DNA from: Clostridia bacterium
GTDB lineage: Bacteria; Bacillota; Clostridia; UMGS1883
Direction: 5' to 3'
DNA length: 64,000 bases
NCBI GenBank assembly: GCA_017451505.1
Contig: JAFTOF010000008.1
Coordinates: forward strand, 28,674-92,673
The position numbers and the translations under genes were made by a program. Shown here piece after piece: positions 1-7,455 of this stretch (positions are counted from its first letter, which is position 1; each line of letters starts with the position of its first letter). Below the pieces are notes generated by a model, which was not told the origin of the DNA, made no database searches, and saw only the letters and a program-made list of their open reading frames with translations.

Positions 1-272
1 AACATATTGAAAACGGTGCTGACGACCATGGCAGTAGCGATGACAGCGAGGCTGATGATTTACTTCCACAGGCAATTGAAATTGTGGTGGAACTCGGACA
101 GGCAAGTGCTTCACTGCTTCAAAGAAAGCTGAAAGTTGGCTATTCCCGTGCCGGAAGGCTTATCGACCAGCTTGAGGAAAGAGGAATAATCGGCCCCCAC
201 GAAGGAAGCAAGCCCCGAAAGGTGCTTATAAGCAGAAGTGAATTCCAGGAAATGATGGTAAATCAGGAATAG
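1..272 (+). CDS. ftsK: DNA translocase FtsK, C-terminal gamma domain (5' truncated)
   Basis: Open reading frame enters from the left edge (first full codon at position 3) and stops at TAG 270-272. The last ~70 residues form the FtsK/SpoIIIE gamma winged helix, with the typical segments QAIEIVVELGQAS, LLQRKLKVGYSRAGRLID and LEERGIIGPHEGSKPR. In this family the domain reads KOPS/SRS polarity sequences and directs the hexameric motor that pumps chromosomal DNA through the septum. An acidic linker (DDHGSSDDSEADD) precedes it. Motor and membrane domains lie outside the window, so FtsK and SpoIIIE cannot be distinguished. Confidence 0.93.
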   Translation, partial: HIENGADDHGSSDDSEADDLLPQAIEIVVELGQASASLLQRKLKVGYSRAGRLIDQLEERGIIGPHEGSKPRKVLISRSEFQEMMVNQE

Positions 273-310
273 AGGATTGACACGCGACGTTTTTTGTTAA
301 TATTCGACAA

Positions 311-358
311 AAAAAATACTGTAGAATGCTTAATTTTGAGCATTTTACAGTATTTTTT
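311..358. terminator. Intrinsic terminator after ftsK
   Basis: Left arm 311-330 and right arm 339-358 form a 20-bp stem with one G-U pair around an 8-nt loop. It starts with an A run and ends in a T run, so it could act in both directions. It separates ftsK from sigH; the sigH -35 box begins 2 nt after it. Confidence 0.9.
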
Positions 359-359
359 C

Positions 360-388
360 TTGACATCCGAAATTTTAAGTGTTATAGT
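360..388 (+). promoter_or_regulatory. sigma-A promoter of sigH
   Basis: TTGACA (360-365), 17-bp spacer, TATAGT (383-388). Transcription should begin near 395, directly before the GTGGAGG ribosome binding site at 394-400. The leader is therefore very short, which rules out translation starts upstream of 395. Confidence 0.88.
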
Positions 389-406
389 AGTATGTGGAGG
401 CGTTAT

Positions 407-1036
407 ATGAGTAATTTAAATTCACTAAGTAACCTTGCCTCATTCAGTGACGAAAAGTTGGCTGTTCTGGCGCAGCAGGGAAATGACCGAGCGCTTGATT
501 ATTTACTCAGCAAGTATCGTATTTTTGTTCGCAATAAATCTCTTTCTTATTTTATTGCCGGTGCTGATAGGGACGACATTATTCAAGAGGGTATGATTGG
601 TCTGTTTAAAGCTGTCAGGGATTTCAGTCTTGAACGCGGTGTATCATTTAAGACATTTGCCGACCTTTGTGTGACAAGGCAAATTATAACCGCCGTAAAA
701 AATGCCAGCAGACAAAAGCATGCACCTCTTAATTTTTATGTTTCACTGAATAAACCGCTCTCAGATGATGAAAGCGATTCTACTTTGGAACAGCTTTTGG
801 GACATGCTGAAAATCTTAACCCCGAAGAAATAGTAATAAAAAAAGAAAACGCAGATGCGTTAGGCTCGGACATGAACCGTATATTATCGCAGTTTGAAGC
901 ATCTGTACTGTCGCTTTATCTTAAAGGTCACAGCTATGCAGACATTTCCAAGGCAGTCTGCAAGGATGTAAAGGCTATAGATAATGCACTGCAGCGTATA
1001 AAGAAGAAGTTCGAAAAGCTTTCTTCCAATGAATAG
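407..1036 (+). CDS. sigH: RNA polymerase sigma factor SigH (Spo0H), sigma-30
   Basis: 210 residues (B. subtilis SigH is 218). Region 2 carries GADRDDIIQEGMIGLFKA and the -10 recognition stretch FADLCVTRQIITAVKNASRQ. Region 4 carries SYADIS and KAIDNALQRIKKKFEK. These closely match SigH, which directs early sporulation and stationary-phase genes. ATG 407 is chosen because it follows GTGGAGG by 6 nt; an in-frame ATG at 326 lies inside the ftsK terminator and upstream of the promoter. The gene is monocistronic or co-transcribed with the small zinc-ribbon gene. B. subtilis sigH is near secE/nusG, so the ftsK neighbour is a different arrangement. Confidence 0.95.
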   Translation: MSNLNSLSNLASFSDEKLAVLAQQGNDRALDYLLSKYRIFVRNKSLSYFIAGADRDDIIQEGMIGLFKAVRDFSLERGVSFKTFADLCVTRQIITAVKNASRQKHAPLNFYVSLNKPLSDDESDSTLEQLLGHAENLNPEEIVIKKENADALGSDMNRILSQFEASVLSLYLKGHSYADISKAVCKDVKAIDNALQRIKKKFEKLSSNE

Positions 1037-1132
1037 CTGCATAGTGAATATTACATTGCTATATGCCCGAATCGGCGTGGTAACCGTAACGGGTAAAAAA
1101 TATTTTTATAGGTAAAGGTAAGGAGATTTAAA

Positions 1133-1402
1133 ATGTACGAAGACAAGACTTTAGTCTGCAAAGATTGCGGACAGGAATTCGTGTTCACAGCAGGCGAGCA
1201 GGAATTCTATGCTGAAAAGGGCTTCCAGAACGAGCCTCAGAGATGTAAGGATTGCAGAGCAGCTAAGAAGGCATCTCTCAGAGAAAACAGAGAAATGTAT
1301 ACTGCTGTTTGTGCTGAATGTGGCGGAGAAGCAAAGGTTCCTTTCGTTCCCAAGGACGACAGACCTGTTTACTGCAGCGAATGCTTTGCAAAGAACAAAT
1401 AA
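1133..1402 (+). CDS. Small zinc-ribbon protein (zf-trcl/CxxC type)
   Basis: 89 residues, cytoplasmic, no signal peptide. Four CxxC pairs are visible: CKDC (9-12), CKDC (38-41), CAEC (60-63) and CSEC (81-84), arranged as two C4 ribbons. The first (LVCKDCGQEFVF, then RCKDCR) matches the small probable zinc-ribbon domain often followed by a second CxxC-X(n)-CxxC module in Clostridia. AGGAG at 1121-1125 precedes ATG 1133. The specific function is unknown; a nucleic-acid or protein contact role is only inference. A hairpin terminator follows, so it is the last gene of its unit. Confidence 0.85.
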   Translation: MYEDKTLVCKDCGQEFVFTAGEQEFYAEKGFQNEPQRCKDCRAAKKASLRENREMYTAVCAECGGEAKVPFVPKDDRPVYCSECFAKNK

Positions 1403-1431
1403 TCTCCTTATTAACCAGAGAAGATTACAAC

Positions 1432-1464
1432 AAAATGGTGTTAGCTAAGCTAACACCATTTTTT
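1432..1464 (+). terminator. Intrinsic terminator after the zinc-ribbon gene
   Basis: AAAATGGTGTTAG (1432-1444) pairs with CTAACACCATTTT (1450-1462), loop CTAAG, followed by TTG and T-rich sequence. Repeat copy A begins 7 nt after the stem. Confidence 0.85.
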
Positions 1465-1470
1465 GTTGTC

Positions 1471-3381
1471 TTATAGGAATTTACGCAAAATTAAGACGCA
1501 TGAAACTGTGTTCGCACTGGGCAAGAGTGCGACAAAGGGTGAAGCGGCACGCTTCTTTTTCATCATTCGCATAGAATTAAGCACTGCAATAATCATTACT
1601 CCCACATCGGCAAATATTGCCGCATACATATTGTCAAATCCTAATATGCTTAAAATCATTACTCCGAACTTAACACCAAGAGATAAAGCGATGTTTTGCC
1701 GCACAATTTTCATGGTTTTCTTTGAAAGTGTCACTGCATCGGCAACTGCGGATAAATCATCATTCATTATTACAATATCCGCTGCTTCAACTGCCGCATC
1801 ACTTCCCAATGCTCCCATGGCGAAGCCTACATCTACACAGGAAAGAACAGGGGCATCATTTATGCCGTCCCCTACAAAGGCTGTCACGCCTTTCTCTTTC
1901 ATCTGTAAAACTTTTTCCACCTTATCCTGAGGTAAAAGTCCTGAATAAACCTCATCAGCCCCTACTTCTTTTCCGACCTTTTGAGCCGAATTTTCGTTAT
2001 CACCTGTCAGCATTACTATATGTTTAATACCTGACTGTTTCAATGCCTGTAGGCTTTTGGCGGCATTTTTTTTGGCTTTATCCTCCAAAAGAATAAAGCC
2101 CACGGCACTATTATCATATGCTACATATACACAGGTGCCGCCATCATCATTATATGGTATATGAATTTCGTTATCAATCAAAAGCTGACGACTTCCTGCC
2201 AGTACCTTTTTTCCGTCGATTTCAGCCGAGATACCCTTTCCGTGAATGGTAACTACATTTTTTATACGCTCTTTCTGAATTTCCTTTCCGTATTCTTTAA
2301 TTATGGAAAGTGCTATGGGATGATTTGAAAAGCTTTCCGCATACGCTGTTATTTCAAGTAATTTTTCTTCGTTTACATCGAGTGCAGATATTTTCGAAAC
2401 AGAAAATTCTCCCTTTGTCACCGTTCCCGTTTTGTCAAAAGCGACAATCGAGACTTTCGACAATGTTTCGATATACTCCGAGCCTTTTATAAGCACCCCT
2501 TGTTTCGAGGCAGCACCGATTGCTCCGAAGAAAGACAGAGGCACTGAAATGACCAGTGCACAGGGACACGAAACTATAAGAAACACCAACGCACGCCTGA
2601 GCCAAATAAGGAAGCTTTGTCCAAATAAGAGTGTGGGAATTATAGCCGTCGCAAGTGCCGCGAAGAATACGCAGGGGGTGTATTTGCGGGAAAACTTCGT
2701 AATAAATTTTTCAGACTGCGATTTGTAGAAAGACGAAGTTTCCACTAAATTAAGAATCTTTGCCACAGTACTTTCCGTGTAGACACTTTCCGTTTTGATT
2801 TTTACGGGGCTTTGTATATTTATCATTCCGCTGAAAACATGGTCTCCTGCCTTAAGCTCACGGGGCACGCTTTCTCCCGTAAGCGAGGAAGTATCAAAGG
2901 AGCTTTCCCCCTCTTCGATAATTCCGTCCAAGGCTACTTTTTCTCCGGGGATAACAAGGATTGTCTCTCCCTTGGAAATTCCCTCGGGAATAACTTTTAT
3001 TTCCTTCCCATCCCGTATTACAGTAGCAAAATCTACTTTCAGCTTCATCAGCTCTTTTATGGAATTGCGGCTTTTCCCCACTGCTACACTTTGAAAAAGT
3101 TCACCTAACTGATAAAGCGTCATAACCATTGCAGCTTCCGAAAACTCATGCAAAACAAGTGCTCCGACCGTTGCCACGGACATAAGTATTTCTTCGTCAA
3201 AAAGTTGTCTTGAAAATATTTTCCTTAGTGCGGAGCAAAGCACATCAAGGCCCACAACCGCATATGCACTGCAAAGCAGCAAAGTTTTTACATACTCATT
3301 TTTTACGAAAATTACGGAAACCAAAATTACTGCTACCGATAAAAGGATTTTATATAGATTTTTTCTCTGTCTCCTTGTCAT
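1471..3381 (-). CDS. P1B-type heavy-metal (Zn/Cd/Pb) transporting ATPase
   Basis: 636 residues. Visible motifs are TGES (168-171, actuator), SCPCALVIS (271-279, transmembrane metal site), DKTGT (316-320, phosphorylated Asp316), the HP pair (354-355), MLTGD, and GDGINDAP (504-511). Lys571 in TM7 and Asp592 in TM8 are typical of the P1B-2 Zn/Cd/Pb subgroup (ZntA/CadA). There is no N-terminal metal-binding domain; the preceding small gene encodes one separately. ATG overlaps that gene's TGA by 4 nt, showing translational coupling. Residues 610-636 are read from repeat copy A, so the normal end near LNSMRMM has been extended. Expected role: ATP-driven efflux of Zn2+/Cd2+ across the membrane. Confidence 0.92.
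   Translation of the reverse strand: MTRRQRKNLYKILLSVAVILVSVIFVKNEYVKTLLLCSAYAVVGLDVLCSALRKIFSRQLFDEEILMSVATVGALVLHEFSEAAMVMTLYQLGELFQSVAVGKSRNSIKELMKLKVDFATVIRDGKEIKVIPEGISKGETILVIPGEKVALDGIIEEGESSFDTSSLTGESVPRELKAGDHVFSGMINIQSPVKIKTESVYTESTVAKILNLVETSSFYKSQSEKFITKFSRKYTPCVFFAALATAIIPTLLFGQSFLIWLRRALVFLIVSCPCALVISVPLSFFGAIGAASKQGVLIKGSEYIETLSKVSIVAFDKTGTVTKGEFSVSKISALDVNEEKLLEITAYAESFSNHPIALSIIKEYGKEIQKERIKNVVTIHGKGISAEIDGKKVLAGSRQLLIDNEIHIPYNDDGGTCVYVAYDNSAVGFILLEDKAKKNAAKSLQALKQSGIKHIVMLTGDNENSAQKVGKEVGADEVYSGLLPQDKVEKVLQMKEKGVTAFVGDGINDAPVLSCVDVGFAMGALGSDAAVEAADIVIMNDDLSAVADAVTLSKKTMKIVRQNIALSLGVKFGVMILSILGFDNMYAAIFADVGVMIIAVLNSMRMMKKKRAASPFVALLPSANTVSCVLILRKFL
1472..1555 (+). repeat. Terminator-associated short repeat, copy A
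   Basis: About 84 bp, running from TATAGGAATTTACG to GGTGAAGCGGCACGCTTC. It is colinear with copy B (14375 to 14297, minus strand), sharing TATAGGA, AAAATTAAGACGC, GCGACA and GGGTGAAGCGGCACG, and more loosely with copy C (25502-25590). It overlaps the 3' end of the convergent P-type ATPase gene and supplies its last 27 codons plus the stop. Confidence 0.8.
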
Positions 3382-3599
3382 ATTTTCTTCAACTCAAAAT
3401 TACGCTCGGTTTTTCTTCCTGCCTTTATAATTTCCTTTTCAATACGCTCAAATTCAGCTTCATCTGCTTCAACGGTAAGTGTCTGCATAATGAAATTGAG
3501 CATAGCACTTTTTACACCGTCAATTTTTTTAATTGCATCCTCAATTTTCCCTGCACACACTGCACAGTCAATCTCCGAAACCTCATACTTCTTAATCAT
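3378..3599 (-). CDS. Free-standing HMA heavy-metal-associated domain protein
   Basis: 73 residues: a single ferredoxin-like HMA domain with DCAVCAGKIEDAIKKIDGV holding the CxxC metal site. It most likely passes metal to, or regulates, the ATPase encoded directly downstream, which lacks its own N-terminal HMA domain, so this operon has a split version of ZntA/CadA. ATG 3599 is chosen because it follows AAAGG at a normal distance; it overlaps the end of the arsR-family gene by 8 nt. Longer upstream starts run further into arsR. Confidence 0.85.
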   Translation of the reverse strand: MIKKYEVSEIDCAVCAGKIEDAIKKIDGVKSAMLNFIMQTLTVEADEAEFERIEKEIIKAGRKTERNFELKKI

Positions 3600-3948
3600 T
3601 TTTATCATCCTTTCTTTCTTCAATAAGATGGTCAAACCCCTGTGCAATAATACTTCTCACATGGTCATCTGCGAGGAAGTAAAAAATGGTTTTCCCCTCC
3701 CTGCGAGAGTCCACAAGCTTATTATTCTTAAGTACCTTTAACTGGTGGGATATTGCACTCTGTGCCATACCCAAAAGCTCTGCAATGGCACACACACACA
3801 TTTCCGATTCAAAAAGGGAAAACAGTATTTTCATCCTTGTTGTATCGCCGAAAACCTTGAATAAATCTGCTAAATCACAAAGCAGTTCATCGGTGGGAAG
3901 CTCATTACGTACCATATCAAGTAAAGCTTCATGATTATGTTCGTGCAT
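3592..3948 (-). CDS. ArsR/SmtB-family metal-sensing repressor
   Basis: 118-residue winged-helix repressor with recognition helix MAQSAISHQLKVLKNNKLV. Two metal-site signatures are present: EMCVCAI (the CVC of alpha3/alpha3N sites) with a His-rich N-terminus MHEHNHE, and a full alpha5 DxH-x10-HxxE site in DDHVRSIIAQGFDHLIEE. The combination resembles CadC/SmtB-type sensors of Zn/Cd. Start ATG 3948 follows GGAGG by 7 nt; an earlier ATG at 3966 lies in the operator region. First gene of the efflux operon and the probable repressor of its own promoter. Confidence 0.92.
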   Translation of the reverse strand: MHEHNHEALLDMVRNELPTDELLCDLADLFKVFGDTTRMKILFSLFESEMCVCAIAELLGMAQSAISHQLKVLKNNKLVDSRREGKTIFYFLADDHVRSIIAQGFDHLIEERKDDKND

Positions 3949-3962
3949 ATATGTTCCTCCAT

Positions 3963-4011
3963 TCATATGTTTATATATTCATATGATAGCACAGACATAT
4001 GTTATTGTCAA
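3963..4011 (-). promoter_or_regulatory. Metal-efflux operon promoter and probable ArsR-type operator
   Basis: On the minus strand TTGACA (4011-4006), 17-bp spacer, TATCAT (3988-3983). TTCATATG occurs twice at 3963-3986 (plus strand) around a TA-rich centre, covering the -10 and start region. This is the usual place for an ArsR-family operator, so derepression by metal is inferred. Confidence 0.8.
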
Positions 4012-4020
4012 TATAAAATA

Positions 4021-4066
4021 AAAAAATTCTCATTTTGAGGACTGTTCCCAAAACGAGAATTTTTTT
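4021..4066 (-). terminator. Intrinsic terminator after the rnf/CPBP operon
   Basis: 4021-4037 pairs with 4049-4066 (one G-U) around an 11-nt loop, flanked by A and T runs. It lies 8 nt after the CPBP stop and upstream of the arsR promoter. Confidence 0.88.
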
Positions 4067-4073
4067 ACATTCA

Positions 4074-4877
4074 TTATTTGTTTTTTCCGTATAAGATAAT
4101 GTAGGCAAGCGAAAACGCACATAGTACTATTCCCGACACTCCGTATACTACGGCACTTTTTAAAGACATATCAATCTGTGGAATAATCGCAGAAAGATTA
4201 AATGCCCCGTGAAATAGCACTGCAGTCTTTAAGCTTTGCGTTTTGTAATACACTATACCTAAAAGCACGCCTACACCAAATGTAAATATGGACTGGAAAA
4301 GCACCATATGTGCCGCGGCAAAAAATGCTGCCTGAATTATAATTGTCGGCAGCGGCCGAAAGCTCTTTATAAGCTCTCCCATAAACAGACCGCGGAACAG
4401 TATTTCTTCAAAAAACGGCATCAGAACAACTATTGCAAAAAGTGCAACCATAATCTGACCTAAGGTATGAAACTCGGGCACTGCCTCCCCTGCCGCCTCT
4501 ATTGATTCCCTTAACGGCTGTATTTTTTGAGCATAGGAATAAAATACCGAAACCAGAAGCCTTGCACCAATCGCCATACATACCGCCATTATATTAATAA
4601 TGGGGACAACCTTTTTATTTTTTATAATCGTATGAATAGGATTCCTGCTAAGTTTTCCTATAAATCCATATACAAATATTGAAAATATAGCACTGATACT
4701 GCTTAACGCATATGTGTAATCAACCATACCGTTATAAGCGTCTGCTATAGATTTATTCAATATCTTTCTTTGCCAAAAAAGGAACACAAGCTGCACACCA
4801 ATACTGATAAGGTAATATAAGGCAACATATATTGCCCCTTTTAAAAGAGCTTTTAACCTCTTTTTGCGGACTGTCAT
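4074..4877 (-). CDS. CPBP-family intramembrane metalloprotease (CAAX/Abi type)
   Basis: 267 residues, about eight hydrophobic segments. All three conserved motifs are present: EEILFRG, the FFAAAH stretch, and LFHGAFN. These position Glu, His and Asn residues of the intramembrane glutamic protease site. Substrate unknown. ATG overlaps the rnfB stop by 4 nt (ATGA), so it is co-translated as the last gene of the rnf operon. That is not a standard rnf neighbour and could be operon hitch-hiking or a maturation role (inference). Confidence 0.88.
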   Translation of the reverse strand: MTVRKKRLKALLKGAIYVALYYLISIGVQLVFLFWQRKILNKSIADAYNGMVDYTYALSSISAIFSIFVYGFIGKLSRNPIHTIIKNKKVVPIINIMAVCMAIGARLLVSVFYSYAQKIQPLRESIEAAGEAVPEFHTLGQIMVALFAIVVLMPFFEEILFRGLFMGELIKSFRPLPTIIIQAAFFAAAHMVLFQSIFTFGVGVLLGIVYYKTQSLKTAVLFHGAFNLSAIIPQIDMSLKSAVVYGVSGIVLCAFSLAYIILYGKNK

Positions 4878-5683
4878 TGTGCATCATCCTTATTTATTGC
4901 AACAATTATTTTTTTCGGGCATTTGCTTTCACATAATCCGCAGCTTATACATACGGACTGGTCTATCTGTGCACAATTATTTTCAACCTTTATTGCTCCT
5001 ACAGGGCAGTTTTTCTCACATATTCTGCAACCGATACAGCCTACGGAGCACTTTTCCTTCATTTCTGCACCCTTGTCACAGGAGTGGCACTTTACAATAT
5101 ATTTCACCTTTTTAGGTACTATACTGATAAGATTCTTGGGGCAGGCTGCAGCACATTCGCCGCAACCACCGCATTTTTCCATATCCACTACTGCAATGCC
5201 GTTTTCAATTTTGATAGCATTGTTTTGGCAGACTTTAGCACAAGAGCCATATCCGAGGCATCCGTATGTACATGCCTTTGAGCCGCCGCCCTGAAGTCTT
5301 GATGCAGTTAAGCAGTCTTCAATTCCGACGTATTCATACTTATCTGCGGCTTTATCAATAGTTCCGTTACACGCAATTACGGCACACTTTTCTTCTACCG
5401 CTTCAGCCGATACACCCATAATATCGGCAATGGCATCGGCAACGCTTTGTCCACCGGGGCTGCAGCAATTAATCTTTGCCTCACCCTTGGATATTGCAGC
5501 AGCATAGGCACTGCATCCGGCATATCCGCAGCTTCCGCAGTTTGCACCCGGAAGAACAGAGGCGATTTCCTCTGCCCTCTCGTCTTTTTCCACTGCAAAT
5601 ATTTTAGATGCCAAGGCAAGAAGCAGCCCAAGTAGAAGTCCGACAGCTCCCATTGCAAGTGCCGGTAATAATATTTCCTTCAT
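4874..5683 (-). CDS. rnfB: Rnf complex subunit B (polyferredoxin)
   Basis: 269 residues. An N-terminal membrane anchor (about 5-27) is followed by the RnfB Fe-S domain with C49-x2-C52-x4-C57-x16-C74 (CGSCGYAGCSAY), then ferredoxin-type clusters such as CGGCGECAAACP, CIGCRICEKNCP and CISCGLCESKCP. RnfB receives electrons from reduced ferredoxin at the cytoplasmic face of the Rnf ion-translocating ferredoxin:NAD+ oxidoreductase. Last rnf gene in the order C-D-G-E-A-B, the usual clostridial order. Confidence 0.96.
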   Translation of the reverse strand: MKEILLPALAMGAVGLLLGLLLALASKIFAVEKDERAEEIASVLPGANCGSCGYAGCSAYAAAISKGEAKINCCSPGGQSVADAIADIMGVSAEAVEEKCAVIACNGTIDKAADKYEYVGIEDCLTASRLQGGGSKACTYGCLGYGSCAKVCQNNAIKIENGIAVVDMEKCGGCGECAAACPKNLISIVPKKVKYIVKCHSCDKGAEMKEKCSVGCIGCRICEKNCPVGAIKVENNCAQIDQSVCISCGLCESKCPKKIIVAINKDDAQ

Positions 5684-5710
5684 TTTCTAAACCTTCCTTT
5701 CCAAAGAACC

Positions 5711-6313
5711 TCAGAATGACATACCCTGAAATCCCATAAATGCCATTGCAAGAAGCGATGCACTGATAAGTGCAATAGGAAACCCCTGCAGAGCCTTGGG
5801 AATATCGGAGCTTTCAAGGCGTTCCCTCACTCCTGCAAAGAGGACTATTGCCAAAAGAAAGCCGATACCTGCACTAAATCCGTTTACAACCGATTCTATC
5901 AGCGTATATGTTCCCAGGAGGTTAATTACAGACGCTGTGCGTACATTGAGGAGTGCAACGCCCAGCACCGCACAGTTTGTAGTTATAAGTGGGAGATATA
6001 TTCCGAGTGCACTGTACAGTGACGGGATTGATTTTTGCAAAAACATCTCAACAAACTGTACCAGTGCCGCAATTATGACGATAAAGGCTATCGTCTGCAT
6101 ATATTCCATATCTAAAGGAACGAGTATAAATTTCTGACACGCCCATGTGAGCATTGAGGCAAGTGTCATTACAAATGTTACTGCCATACCCATTCCCAGT
6201 GCCGTATCAAGCTTTTTTGAAACACCAAGGAACGGACAAATTCCGTAAAACTTAACCAATACAAAGTTTTGTACAAATATAGAGGTTAATGCAATTCCTA
6301 CTAATGCGGTCAT
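5711..6313 (-). CDS. rnfA: Rnf complex subunit A
   Basis: 200 residues, six predicted membrane helices. Opening segment [20 protein letters not shown] is diagnostic of RnfA, followed by [15 protein letters not shown]. RnfA and RnfE are inverted-topology paralogues that hold a membrane [2Fe-2S] cluster between them. ATG directly follows the rnfE TAA without a gap. Confidence 0.96.
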   Translation of the reverse strand: MTALVGIALTSIFVQNFVLVKFYGICPFLGVSKKLDTALGMGMAVTFVMTLASMLTWACQKFILVPLDMEYMQTIAFIVIIAALVQFVEMFLQKSIPSLYSALGIYLPLITTNCAVLGVALLNVRTASVINLLGTYTLIESVVNGFSAGIGFLLAIVLFAGVRERLESSDIPKALQGFPIALISASLLAMAFMGFQGMSF

Positions 6314-6901
6314 TTATCTCTGCTCCTTTCTGTTTCTTATTGCATTTATAATTCCTAAAATAATACCAAGTGTCAAAAATCCTCCGGGAGGAAGAATCAT
6401 CACAGTTGCAGGATTTGCGATGCCTACGCTCATTCCCAAAATAGTACCATTACCGAGTATTTCACGCACCGCTGAAATAAGGGAAAGTGCAACAGTAAAG
6501 CCAAGTCCCATTCCAAGACCGTCCGCCGCGGATTTTAAAACCGTGTTTTTGGAAGCAAATGCTTCTGCACGGGCAAGAATTATACAGTTTACAACAATCA
6601 GGGGAATAAAGAGTCCCAGTGACTGTGAAAGGCTTGGAACATACGCTTTAAGCACCAAATCCACCACGGTAACAAACGTAGCAATAATCACAACGTACGC
6701 CGCAATACGGATTTTTGAGGGTATGATTTTTCTCAGCATGGATATGAGCATATTTGAAAGAATCAGAACAAAAGTTACGGAAAGTCCCATACCGATACCG
6801 TTTACAAGGGATGTTGTCACCGCAAGGGTGGGACACATACCCAAAACCTGTACAAAGGTAGGATTCTCGTTTATAAGTCCGTTTTTAATTGTTTTCAGCA
6901 C
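6314..6901 (-). CDS. rnfE: Rnf complex subunit E
   Basis: 195 residues from a GTG start at 6901, with AAGGAGG 8 nt upstream; the start lies inside the rnfG 3' end (17-nt overlap). It opens with LKTIKNGLINENPTFVQVLG and continues GMCPTLAVT, typical of RnfE/NqrD. Six membrane helices. Longer in-frame starts would read further into rnfG and are not needed. Integral membrane partner of RnfA. Confidence 0.95.
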   Translation of the reverse strand: MLKTIKNGLINENPTFVQVLGMCPTLAVTTSLVNGIGMGLSVTFVLILSNMLISMLRKIIPSKIRIAAYVVIIATFVTVVDLVLKAYVPSLSQSLGLFIPLIVVNCIILARAEAFASKNTVLKSAADGLGMGLGFTVALSLISAVREILGNGTILGMSVGIANPATVMILPPGGFLTLGIILGIINAIRNRKEQR

Positions 6902-7445
6902 TTTTCTTTTCCTCCTTATCCATAGTTTCCACAAGCATATTAAATGCCTCGTCAACGCCAGAGGCAACGGCACGGCTGGTTATAGTCGCACCTGTAATCG
7001 CCGTAATCTGATTGGGGCTTTCTGTCTTTGTTTTTACAACCTCAAGCGTAGGATTTTTTTGGGAAAACTGATTCTTGAATTCCGGCTCGGTAGCTTTTGC
7101 ACCTAATCCTGCAGTTTCACTGTGACTCAAAATCTCAATTCCGCAAACCTGTGCATTGCTATCTATTGCTACCATCATTTCAATAGCTCCACCATATCCG
7201 CTTGTTGTTACATTAACGCAAAATCCTACGGGATTTCCGTTTTTCATTCCCTTGAACACATTATCGTCCATCTTTTCAAAGCTTTCTGCCTGAGGAAGTA
7301 TTTTCTTCATAGCTTCGGCAATGGCTTTTTCCTCCGCCTGTGCAATTTTAGGCTTTGTTATATGATTCACGCCTGCAAGAAGCATTGCTGCAACAAGGGT
7401 AATTATACAAAGAATCCCCGAAAGCTTTATAAATTCTTTTTTCAT
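6885..7445 (-). CDS. rnfG: Rnf complex subunit G (FMN-binding)
   Basis: 186 residues: one N-terminal membrane helix (about 6-26), then an extracytoplasmic FMN-binding domain. ITAITGATITSRAV contains the S(T)GAT-type threonine to which FMN is covalently attached in RnfG/NqrC. The central HSETAGLGAKATEPEF is also typical. ATG 7445 is preferred over GTG 7454 because GAGGTG lies 6 nt before it; that site overlaps the rnfD stop. Confidence 0.95.
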   Translation of the reverse strand: MKKEFIKLSGILCIITLVAAMLLAGVNHITKPKIAQAEEKAIAEAMKKILPQAESFEKMDDNVFKGMKNGNPVGFCVNVTTSGYGGAIEMMVAIDSNAQVCGIEILSHSETAGLGAKATEPEFKNQFSQKNPTLEVVKTKTESPNQITAITGATITSRAVASGVDEAFNMLVETMDKEEKKSAENN

Positions 7446-7455
7446 AACCGGCACC

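Noticed and set aside
326..406. N-terminal extension of sigH from an in-frame ATG at 326
   Set aside because: It lies in the ftsK terminator and upstream of the predicted promoter; ATG 407 has GTGGAGG at the right distance and gives the family length.
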